From the NCBI GenBank assembly GCA_963681505.1, contig OY811980.1, positions 2,280,595-2,344,594 on the forward strand: 64,000 nucleotides of DNA, read 5' to 3'. This DNA is from Eunapius fragilis (Eukaryota; Porifera; Demospongiae; Spongillida; Spongillidae). Position 1 is the first letter of the stretch; each line of letters starts with the position of its first letter. The position numbers and the translations under genes were made by a program. Positions 44,851 to 57,122 of the stretch are shown piece after piece. The notes below the pieces were generated by a model. The model was not told the origin of the DNA. It saw only the letters and a program-made list of their open reading frames with translations, and searched no databases.

Positions 44851-47272
44851 ATGAAATTACTTTTACTCCTGAGCTTCATAAGTCTATCAGCAGCATTGTT
44901 GCACGAGTTCGTGGAGGAATGGCACCTCTGGAAAAACCAGCATAAGAAGGGTTACAGGTCTCAAATGGAAGAACTTGAACGACATGCCATTTGGCTGTCT
45001 AACAAGAAATACATCGAAGAACATAACATACACTCTGATGTCTTTGGGTATACCCTTGCCATGAATCATCTTGGAGACCTGGTTAGCAAATGGAGGTTAT
45101 TGAATTGTGTATCCTGTAACACTGCTCTATATGCAATTAGAGTGCAGACGAATACAATGAGCTATACCTATCAAACAAACAGAGACATACTTCCCAACAA
45201 CAACAGAATGTGTTCCGAGCTCCTAAAGAAGCAAAATATGCTGATTCTATAAACTGGAGGGAAAAGGGTGTCGTCACAAGCATCAAGAACCAGGTGTGTT
45301 TAAACAGTGCCTGTGAGTCATTAACAATGCTGGTCAAATAATAGAGACAATGCAGTGCCAGCTATGCCTTTGCAGCCACTGGAGCTCTTGAAGGAGCTAA
45401 TGTGCTGACAAAAGGCACGCTGACAACTCTCAGTGAACAAAACATTGTCGACTGTTCAGGTACATGTCCAATTCAGTGCAGCATGATACAGTATAGAAAT
45501 GGAAACGTATAACCCACTACTTTCGACCTGATCAGTGATATTACTGCTTGCATGCTCGCTAACGTTTTGAAAATTCTAAAAATATTATTTCGACTATATA
45601 TGAAAAAATATGAAATAAAGTCTAATCAATTTTATAGCACCTTCCAAATCGGAAAAATACAATCGATTTTAGCGATTAATGCACTATTGATTTGCCAACG
45701 ATTATCTAGGTTTTTCGAGGTTTTTCCGATTTTTAATATTGGTACGATAAATCACTGTTCCTCAAGTCTATATTGTCAAAAAAAAATTGTCACTATTCCT
45801 TTTATTAATAAGCTTATTAATTATTCAAACAACACGTGCCTGGGCCCTATCGTTATAATCCATTGCCCCTCAAGAATTCGAAAAAAGCTCAACCAAAAAA
45901 GCCTGTGAAACCTCATGGAACGCCGCTCCACGCATATGACAATGCGCCAATCAAGAAATGTTCCGGATGTCGTCTGGAAAAGGTACCTAAGTATTTAGAC
46001 CCGAAGATGACACCCTGGGGACCAATAGAACACTTATAATTAGCTGGTCGTAGCGCGTTTGATTAATGCACAGCGGGAAGGTCAAGCGTGAGCGCAATTT
46101 GATTAGACTGGGGACCCGATAGATGGTTGGTCAACGTTGATTACATCAACTGTACCTTTAATTAACTACCCTACCGCAGCCAGCCTCCCCCCCTTCCCCT
46201 CAAACACTTTCAGTACTATTTGTTTAAGTGCATACTGTCTCTATCCAGTACCATATGGTAACCACGGATGCAGAGGTGGAAGCACTTACATAGCGCTCAC
46301 ATATGTTGTCGACAATGGTGGGATAGATACAGAAGGCAGTTACACCTTCAATGGAAAGGTGAGATCTCACTTAGAGCACACTAACCACAGGGCTGGGCAC
46401 GTGTGCGCCTCTCTCCAAGCAGCAAGGTTTGTGCCACTACAACAGTTCAAGCTCTGGTGCAACTGCTACAGGGGTCATAAGCATTACTTCTGGCAGTGAG
46501 TCTGACCTTCTGGCTGCCGTGGCAACAGTGGGACCTGTTGCTGTTGCTGTGGACGCAAGCAACAATGCATTTAGGGTAAGCTTTTGAGAGTATACTAGCA
46601 ATGCAGGGATTTAGCACCAGGTTTTTTGTGGCACACAGATTTAGGCTAGAACAGATAGAAAGTCCTTGCAGCCATTTGTGCAGTGCAATAGTACAACCGT
46701 AAGGTACCGCTTCAAAGGCTCTTTCCCCCTCCAATACCAATGAAAAAAATGGCTCATGTTCAAAACGTGTGCTTTCCTGTGTAATCACGATCGCGAATGC
46801 CTCTGCAAACTTGTTTAACTTTTCAGGAAATATAAATTGGAACCAATACATGATTATGAAAACGGTACTGGAAAGCATTACGATTATGGAGAAATGGACA
46901 TTTCAATTTTTTCATGGGGGGGGGGGGGGGGGGGGGGCTTATAAGTGGTACCTTATGGGTCCTCCTCATTGCAACATGTTCCCATACTATATAGTTCTAC
47001 CAAAGCGGTGTGTTTGACTCCTCAAGCTGCTCCAACACCAAACTCAACCATGCCATGTTGGTGACGGGTTATGGGTCATACAATGGGACGGACTACTGGA
47101 TCGTGAAGAACAGGTGAGCACAACAAAGCATTAGGGTCATGGTCCTTGTCTTGCCTCCTTGGTCTCATCCAGCTGGAGCAAGAACTGGGGAGACAATGGG
47201 TACATCCTGATGTCCAGGAACAAGCACAACCAGTGTGGGATTGCTACAGATGCTCTCTACCCAACGCTGTAG
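44851..47272 (+). CDS. Silicatein D (diverged paralogue), complete
   Basis: Exons 44851-45081, 45141-45293, 45345-45459, 46249-46358, 46423-46575, 46995-47113, 47173-47272; 326 residues. Signal peptide [19 protein letters not shown]; propeptide; mature part from [15 protein letters not shown]. The active site reads [10 protein letters not shown]: Ser replaces catalytic Cys as in silicateins, but both flanking glycines of GQCG are replaced (Arg, Ser). KLNHAM and VKNSWSKNWG are kept. Exon 2 is highly divergent from A-C (Gln-rich SQQQQNVF), whereas exons 5-7 are almost identical in nucleotide sequence. Intron 4 has an ordinary GT donor. Introns 3 and 5 are larger (789 and 419 nt); intron 5 carries a poly-G run at about 46918. 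Confidence 0.93.
45836..46039 (+). other. Coding-like remnant inside silicatein D intron 3
   Basis: Open frame with protein-like composition: [20 protein letters not shown] and then [17 protein letters not shown], ending in a stop. A CxxC pair hints at a zinc-binding element protein. Not recognised; probably inserted mobile sequence. Confidence 0.3.
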
Positions 47273-47990
47273 ACATCCACTGGACGTTCTGCAATCAATT
47301 TAGTAATCCCTCTGATGCAGCCACTGTTTTATGCAAATTCTTATAGGTGTATTTGTCACCAGTACTGAAAAAACTACAAATCAATGGATCTTGAATCGCG
47401 TAACTGTTACTTCAAAAAATAAGATTACTAAAGGCACACCACTTTTTGTCCATTTTATATCTATTAGATTAGGCAATACCACACACAAGATTACATGTAA
47501 TACATACGATTATACACATACACAATGAAGAACTAATAAATCATGTCCGATATTGGCTCATGTGTGCAAGGAAAAACTCTTGCATTAGCTAACTAATGCA
47601 AGGCTACAGACAGCGATGCTACATGTAGCTTTGGCTTTTGAAATTGGTTGCCTGTACATGCATTGTAATACTCAACAATAACACTTTTAGTTTATCTACA
47701 TCACAGTAATTATTACCATTACTGCACTCGTGGCATAATTCCCTGACGGACATGCAACACTAAGCCTAGGTTAGGGTGAGGCAATACTCTTCAGGATGTT
47801 CAAAATGAATCATGACCCCATTTTTGCCATTACCAATATCCATGCTTTCAACTAAGCACTGCAAGTGCTTAGTTGCAAGAGGCCCCTTGTGCATTTATAC
47901 TCAATATTTCTACACTTTATTTCATTGTAAGGTACCATAAGATTGCACACCTGTAATAGTAGTTACTCCTGCAATGTGTGCACACACACA

Positions 47991-48021
<31 letters not shown>

Positions 48022-48300
48022 CCCACATTAGAGTCCATGTGAACATGGACATGAGACTCCCCCCTGCCACAATGGAATAGTTCATTAACATATGAAGTTC
48101 TTAGCTAACTTACATGCATCTTCACTATACAACATACTGACAGTAAGCAGATACCTAAAAAGACACCTTACATGTATTCCCCTCCCACCAGTATTAAACT
48201 CTACCAGCCATTTTGAGGTACATTGAGTGCCAGCTGCAGTTATGTATAACATTAAAAACTCATCATCTTGTCCATTTAAACTGTTAAGGATGACCATCAA
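47273..48300. other. Intergenic between silicatein D and OGFOD1 3' end
   Basis: Contains a (CA)n microsatellite at about 47983-48020; otherwise nothing recognised. Confidence 0.5.
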
Positions 48301-48305
48301 ATAGA

Positions 48306-48311
48306 TTTATT
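48306..48311 (-). terminator. Polyadenylation signal of OGFOD1
   Basis: AATAAA on the minus strand, 42 nt after the stop codon. Confidence 0.6.
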
Positions 48312-48352
48312 ATCTGAATGATGAAATCACTGCACTATGGATTAAAGCCACG

Positions 48353-51300
48353 TTATGCATTAGAATGCCCACATTCTTTATACACCATTGTCATAGAGTA
48401 GAATTCACCAGCTCCGGCATTCCCTGCACTGTGGTTGAGGTATTTGGTGAAGCGAAGTGTGTCATGGTCCCGGTACACAAGTGTCAAGCGGTTCGGTGCT
48501 GGGGTCACTGAAAGGAGCTGGGCAGGACACACATCACGCCCTCAGTACTGCAGGTCACAAGAATTCATAACTCACTTCCTCATCCTCATCTTTGGCAATA
48601 TACACAGTTGTTCCACCATAGGCAGGGCACCAGTCTGTTCACATGCATAGGACAGCAGAGTACATGCATGTAGGTAGCTGATTCTTGCAAACACAACTTC
48701 TCTATCAGTAGCACTTACCCTCACAACAGAAGTATACAGTTGCGTCAAGTGCATATTCACCAATCTCCGGATCAGTGTCACTAACCAAGGTATAGTCCCC
48801 AGGCTGCCAGTGATGTATCTGTGCATGACACAGTGCTACAGGACCGTTCGTCTCTTCTCCATTCACGGCGTCACTAGCAAGCAGCGATGCTTCCTCGTGC
48901 CTTCTACCATTAGGTTCAGGTGTAACTGCGGTCCCTGTATCACGTGGCTCATCCTCCCAGGAGCTATCACCAGACTCACTTGAGATGTTGCTATTGTCGT
49001 CATCTTCAATGGGAGGCTTGACTACGTTCCGAGCAAGATCAAGACCAGTGATGTGTGCCAGCAGTAGACAAAATGGTTCTGAACAAAGGAACTTCTGGCA
49101 AAAGGCACTGATTGGTGGAATGCTCTCGACTGTGGCAGTATGGACATGCCTTAGAAGAGCATAAATGAAGTACAGATTTGCTTGATACAAGCTTGTAGAG
49201 GAGAATTACCTTCTGTTGGGTGGGCCTTGAGTAATCCAACGACACTGACACGCTCGCAATTCTTCACACATCTGCAAGTACTTCTCTTCCTGAATAGCAA
49301 ACAGAGGCACACCTTATACCCATTAGGTGCTCAGTCATCACATACACTGCAAACGACATCAGCTACATTGATCTGATACACGAAAGAGCCATATGTCACT
49401 TTCACAATTGGAACCATCTTGCTACATTTAAAGAAACACAAAAATGTTCATATTCAAGATAAAGAGTACAGCCATGCAGTAGTGCAGCTATGGTGCTTTT
49501 ACTTTATTTTCATGAATACTTGTACATGTACATGTACTGCATGATTCTTTTCTGGAACACCATGGCACAAGTGCACATGAAACATTTACCCACAAAACAA
49601 CCCACATCTTATTTGGATTGCATTATTGGCATAGCATAAGCTACTAACATAATCACAGTTATCTCTACACTATCTTGATCTTTAAGCCTGGTTCACAATA
49701 TGGCGCAAGAGCCCGCGATGCGTCGCGATGAATGAAAAAAAGTTCTGCACTGGGCTCGGCCGTCACTTTTTAATAACGTACATGTACCAGTATTGGGCGT
49801 GGTTTAGGTGTGGTTTGTCGCTGCGACGTCGCATCACGTCGCGTCATGGTGACTTGCGTCAATTTGTGAACTAGGCTTTAGTCTGTATGATATAGTTATT
49901 ATAGCCAACACCTATCGAGCCCCGTGCATCCTGCATATGGTGCCTGGCAGTTGTGAATCAAGAGTACCAAATAACCCACATACCAAAAAGAAGTCTGGGA
50001 GCTGAATTTGGGAATCTTTCTCAAACTGCCGCTGAATCTGATGTTGAATGCCAATGTCCAGATATATGGGATTTACCCAATCATCCAGTTCCTCTAGCTG
50101 AAAAAAAAAATGCATAGGGAGTTATTATTCATACATACCTTGCCCCACATAGACCATAGCAGGATTTACACACACCTGTGTGTCTAAAACATGTGCAATG
50201 AATGGCCAAAGTTGCCTTAAAAAACAAAATAGAAACATTCTAACCCACAGAAAACATGCAACACATGTAAAACACCTGGTAGTAGCATTTGTGACACCTT
50301 TTGTGTGCATGAATCGCACTGAGACATCTTACTTCAATACTAGTTCTTATAACTATAGGAATACAACCTCAGACAAAAGACATAGTACCACAAACATACA
50401 GAGCACAAAAAGAACTTGCATAATAACCTGCTGAAAAATTTTTTGGTTCAAATAAATATAAAAATATAAATAGCTAGTACTTGCACATATTAGAATATGT
50501 TTGCAATAATAAATTCAACCAAGAACACTCATTACTAGTTAGGATTCCTCTCATTAACACTCTTTGCTGCAAAAGATGCCTGTCCCTCCTTCAGCAATTC
50601 CTCTTTACATGAGAGTGGCAAACAAACAACTGCTAGTGTGAAATATGAAATGACAGACACCTTGCCTTGTCATTACTGCAACCTTCCTAAGTAAGCTGAT
50701 ACACAACTAGAACTTAGGCCTACATCAGACATATGCAAGATCTTGCCAACCTACGAAATATTTTCCAGGTCTAAAGGCAATACACTGTACTTCCATTGAA
50801 ATGTATGGCTACATATAATTTAAAATTCAGTGCCAACTCTCAGTGCGTAAGAAACAATTTGTGAAGGACATATTAAAAATAAAAAAACACCCTTTTGCAG
50901 CAACAATCCCATATATTATATAAATGACTGTGGTGCAGGCACTTCTTGGATGCCCTTCAAGAGAGAACCTTGGTAACATCATTAAGCCTGATAAACTTGA
51001 AGTGAACTGTTTTGCCTTCAAACATCTCTAGAGTTAAAATAATCAATTGATAGCTGAATAGTAATGTTTATCAAATAGCATATAACAGCACTGCCCCACC
51101 AGATCAAAACAGCCCTCAAGGGTATTTAAAATAACAATAGTATTGGAACATACTGGTAAGTCTTCCGGGGAAACAAACGCAAGTGGTGGTTCAATGTATG
51201 GCTGCTGTCTCATGATAGGTGGCCCATGAAACCACCCGTTGACAGAGACTCTTGACTTGGATGTACTCAGCACCTCAGAAACCTAGGAATAAGACTGAAA

Positions 51301-54300
51301 TAATCTGTGACTAAATCATAACATGCACCACATATAACACACCTGATGAAATGAAACTGGATTAACGTCAAAAAACACCAGCTTGTTCCAGGAGGGAATA
51401 ATTCTTCTTACAATGTCTCTAGGCTGGCCATGCTCTTTGGAGTAATAGAACCAGTGCCTTTTAAACACCACACACACTACTGCAGCTTGATTTACCATTC
51501 ACATCAAAAAGATCCAGCTGACCTATTGGAGATTTGTACAGTGCATAACGTCACATCTGTGCATACCATGGTAGTATTACACGTATATCATATGGGCATA
51601 CATTGTATGTATGACAATTGGAAATTGGAACCAAATTGGACATGTACAGGAAAATTAACACAATGATTTATTAAATTTAAAAAATTCTGCGCCTAAATTA
51701 CTTAGTCACATGTAGCTGATCCTGCCATGTGACGACAACATGTCTTTCCGTACAATGGAATACATGCTACAACAAAGGAAGATGCTTCACACTGCTTTAA
51801 ATGTGCATGCACTCACACTTCCACCTCCACCAGGGCCCTCACACCCTCCACCTCCCCCAGGGCCCTCACACCTTCAACCTTCACCAGGGCCCTCACACCT
51901 TCAACCTTTACCAGGGTCCTCACACCCTCCACTCCCCCAGGGCCCTCACATCCTCAACCTTCACCAGGGCCCTCACACCCTCCACCTCCCCCAGGGCCCT
52001 CACACCCTCAACCTCCCACAGGGCCCTCACATCCTCAACCTTCACCAGGGCCATCACACCCTCAACTCCAGGGCCTAACACCCTTACCTCCATCTTCCAT
52101 AGTCCACGGGGGCACGAGGTAAAATGTATATGCAATCCTCCTCCCTTCAAGTTCATCGTCGTGACAGAGGAGGGTATCTGTGGCAAAGGGCAAAAGGACG
52201 CAGTGGGGGGGGGTCTGTATAAACAAAGCACAATCGACATACTTGAGTGGTCATATTTTGAACAAGTCATGTCAATAGAGTCAGTAAGCTCTATACCAGT
52301 CACAGACCTCAGGAATGGTAGACAACGGTCGTACAGGAAGCTCCTGTGCAAGGAGATACAGTTTAGTTAAATAACCTAGGCTACAGCAATGATAAACTGC
52401 TGAATGAACCACCACAGAGGTAGTGATCGTCTATAGTAGCATGCCTGTTAGCCATTGTACCTGAACTGAGATATGTGGCAGCTGTCAAACTTCTTTAGGT
52501 CATCTGACTATAAAGGACAGGTTCCCTTCGTAAACACAGCAACAAAACAAATTTACACTCAACATACTTACCCCCCCCCCCCCCTCTTGTCACAGTGTCC
52601 CCATTAATACCCAACAAAGATGACAAAGTAGACATTCAGCACTGTGCCACTGGTACAGAGCTTCGTCACCAAGCAACCAGCACTATCACATCACCATAGC
52701 GATCAGTACTATGACACTGGTGCAAAGCTTCAACACCATAGCAAGCTAATTATGTGCTCTTGCCCTTTTGTGTGAGTCCGATCACACAACTTGCACTAAG
52801 TTAACTTTAGTTAGAACACAAAGGGTGTAGCGCAACTAAATCAGCCATGCATTCATGGACCTATGACATGCCAACCACATAGTACATGTATGCTAATATC
52901 TTCTTTCCCTTTGGCATTTGATTCCGGACTGACTGGTATAAATATACAAAAGTGAGCGAAAAAAAGTATTTTATACATGCACTGTACTCATGTGTCTAAC
53001 TAGGAATTAATAACTGATTTTTTGAAACTTTCCTCAAACAATGGGATCCATGTGTGTTCTCAGTATGTAAATATAAACACTTGGCTATGCATGACGCATA
53101 CAATACATGGCATACTCTGTACACGATCTCACAAAACACGTAACTACTGCATCATTGTGACTGAAGTCACAATACCTTTAAAATACTAACCTAAGAACCT
53201 GCTATCAACTTGGTTACGTATTAGGATAATAGAGATAGAGATATGTGCTCTCATAATCCATATTGTTAGAACAGCTCGGAGATACCTCTTACAGCAGTTA
53301 CACTACCCCTAAATGTACATTGTGGAACAAAAAATTGTGACCTAAGTCACAGAACGAGTACCTATAACTTTATGCACATGAAATTGAACGCCAAGGAATG
53401 TACATTCTTACTGTACTAACATACAGTTAACATGACATGGATAACATAGAGGTAAAAGCTATAGACATTTGACAGCACATACATTCATTGAAGTTATTTG
53501 GACTCATGGTACAGATGGCTTATTCTATAGGATGGCTCACAATTCAGACAAAGTTTGAGGCAATAAATTAGCAAAGGTATTGTTCAGGGAGCAAAGGAAG
53601 TATGCATGTCATGAAGTTAGAACTAGGAAACCTTTACCAACTGAAGCTTGAGGCAGTCAAGTTAAAAGAGAATGAATATAAGGGTGAACCCAGCATTGTT
53701 TGTATGATGAAACAGCCTTTATGCTGATGTTTCAAGCTCAATGATTTATTCATATTCAATACACAATGTAGTATTGTTATCTGTCTAAACAATCAGATGG
53801 TCAAAGCATTTGGAACTGTTTAAATAAAGGTTTGAATATGATTTAAGTCACTAACTTAAGCCACAATTCAAAATCACAAATCATTGGTCAATCTATGACT
53901 AACCCTCCAAACAATGATGTTACTCTTTTCATAAACTTAACAGTAGGAATTATACGGGGCCACACTGCTACATGAATGGTGATGGTGATGGTGAAGTAAT
54001 ATACTGGCTACTTCTAAAGCATTGTAATCCATAAAAAATGACTGATAAAATAAGGCTAACACTAAATGATTCCAGCATAGAGAATGAAGGGTAGCCATAC
54101 ACCAGTGAGATTTTTAAAAAACACTCATACAGCTTACCAAAAATAAAATAAAATTTAAAAATCATAAGTACTACAGCTTTGTGCCAATGCGTCCTTAGAC
54201 CCAGATAACAGATAAGGCGCTGCCCATCATGTTGTGGGAACAATGATCCATGTGTTGCAAACCAACACCTGTGACAGAAGAGACTGCCAGGCTAGCCATG

Positions 54301-55729
54301 TTACACAGCCAGTAGCAACAAGGATAACCGCCACCCTTGAGGCGATGCAAATGATGGACAATCCAAAGGTCAGTGGTTGAAGAAAATTTAAATCCTGATT
54401 AGTGCAATAGCCATTCAGTACACATCTACATCTATACCCTGTGTCTGTACAGGTCGGCTTGAATACCACAACCCAGCTGAACATAATCAAGGCATTTAAA
54501 GCGTATTACCCTCCACCATCTAGCAATTTTAAATGTTCTACATGAACAATACTTTCTTTCTTGTGTTATAAATAGCACATTATTACATGTACATATTAAA
54601 TATATTGATGTAAATTTCAAAAATGCCATCCCTTCACCGCTCATCATAGTCACAGTCCCCCATAGAGGAAAGAGCCCAGCTCCTGAGCAGAGGTTGTGTA
54701 ATAACATTCCTGATCCAACCGCAGTTGTCTATATTATCAACAGGGTGAGCGCTGTACAGACGCTGGACATCAGAGAGCAGGCTGACTACAACACCACTTA
54801 GGGTGACCTCCGCACGATCACTACAGTTCACTACAAGTGTGTCGCTGTTCATCTGCATAGTACAAAAACCATCCATTACACCAACAGTGCAATCACCCAA
54901 GTTCCACGAACAATTTTACGGACAATTACCCTTCTATGAACCATTTACATGTGCGAGTTCATGCACATCCTTAAGGTTAAGGTTGGGGGTTAGGATTTGC
55001 TGTTAGAACGCTGCAGCTCCCTGCCCAATAAGTACAACAAATGCTCAATGCTTATTCCTACGTACCAAGTTACAGGAGTCAAGGATGACATGATCAAGTA
55101 CTGCAGCAAGGACACCAAGTTTAGTATTGTTAGAGGTGGTTTGGAGGTGGCGCAAGCGGTAAAAAGAGGCATCCAATTTCGCTATGAGAGTTAAGTTCTC
55201 GTAGACAGTATTTTTGAATACAAATCCATCATTCGTCCAACCCCCTAGCATGGTATTTTGCTGCAAAAAAAGGAAGGGGGAGGAGGGAAACTTTGAAACA
55301 TGCTGTTCTTATAATGCAACCCATGTTCCACATACGAGGGTCTTCATCAGCACCAATAATCCACTTGTAAACTGACTTTCCACACTATCCGTCTCTACAT
55401 TAGAGGACCGCTGACCCCTCAAAGGGGTACCAAACAAGGGCGCACTGTGTGTGGCAATGGCAGAGAGTGCAAGGACGCAGGAAATGATGATTGTGTTTAT
55501 TTCCATTCTTGTGAAACTGAGACAGATAATGCCACTGCACCACTTAAGAGTACATTATATACTGCAACATCACAGGAAGTGGCTATTCATAGCACCTTAT
55601 CAGAGCATCCCATATGCACACCATGTGACTGGCAAGCAAGTGCACCATAATGATAGCATGTTATACACACACACACACATATATATATATAGCACACATC
55701 CACAACACATGTACACAACACATGTACAC

Positions 55730-55779
<50 letters not shown>

Positions 55780-57080
55780 ATCACCTCAGCCTGCAATACG
55801 TGCAGACCTTAAAGGACTTCATCATGGTCAATCACTTCCCTTCATGCCCACAGCAACACGGTACATATGACCCTTTCATGACAAATCAGGGAGGGTGTCT
55901 AGTAGGGCAAAGGGTGGGGCTAGAGGTACTGTACCCCCAGCACCACTGGCACCATGGTAACTTAAATCAAACGTTTGATGAATACATTGTTATTGCAATA
56001 CACTACGTAACAGGTTCTAGCAACTCCTCTCCCTTTCCCATTGCATTACAATATCAGTAATACATGCGTCATTAGTATTAGTCTTAATGATTGAACTTCT
56101 GCCCCTCTGTGGCCTTTTTTCCCCCTTCAATGAAGCCCAGAGCACATCTTTACAGAACTGCTGGCCGGCTCATGCTTCAAAGAGGAGAATCAACATGAAG
56201 TGGTTGCACTAAAATGGCCTATTTCCCAATGTCCCTTTGCACTGACTAAATCTTTGCTACCAACAATAAATATGTATAGATCCCAAGGAATGTACCATGG
56301 GATAGTAGTCCTAACAATGCCATGCAACCACACATAGTGTGTCATTACGACTGTGCAGTGCACACGTAGTGTGTCATTACGACTGTGCATGCTCAGGCCA
56401 CTTGCATGAAAAATTCAGTGACATTGGAAGCAGTCCATTCATTTTAATCCAAACACATCCAAATTGTTGAAATGTTAAAATAAATACTGGGTAATGCTAT
56501 TTGTTGTGAAAGGATAAGATAGGATAGGGGGTAGGGGGATTACGGGAGAAGCCAATACAACTTATGCTTGCTTGGTGAATAATAGTCCCACTCCAAGCAA
56601 GGTCTCTCTTCCCACTCAAATAGAAGCACAGCCAACTCATACATGGGCCTTGTGTCATGCACACATGACCCGATAATCCCCCCCAGGATTGATTCAGTTT
56701 AAAAACATGCACAGCGGAAACACACTACATGTATGAAACCAAAATTAAAGCATTGTGCTGCATGCTGTAGTAGTGTCAATGTGCTCCTGGACCTAGATAT
56801 CAGATACAGGTACTAATCATCATTTCACTAAACAGGGACACATTGATTAGTACGTAATGTTGTGACTGACAGGGGTTTTTTGTTTGCTATAGGGTTTGGA
56901 TTATCAGATGCGCTGATTTCAAATAGACATGTGATCACACACCTTTGCCATGCTTCAGAGCAAAAGACAAACAGCACAATGCAATGCACATGATGTCTGA
57001 GAGGGGGGGGGGGGGGTGGGTGGAATGAAGAGTCAAAGTGCTGCTGTGCTAGCAATAGCAACTCACTGATCACACAGGCA

Positions 57081-57122
<42 letters not shown>

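Noticed and set aside
7019..47272. Ordinary cathepsin L proteases
   Set aside because: All four genes have Ser at the catalytic Cys position, within ASYAF; this is the silicatein signature.
51740..52370. Pro/His-rich frames on the plus strand
   Set aside because: They read through the intron 6 minisatellite, antisense to OGFOD1 exons.
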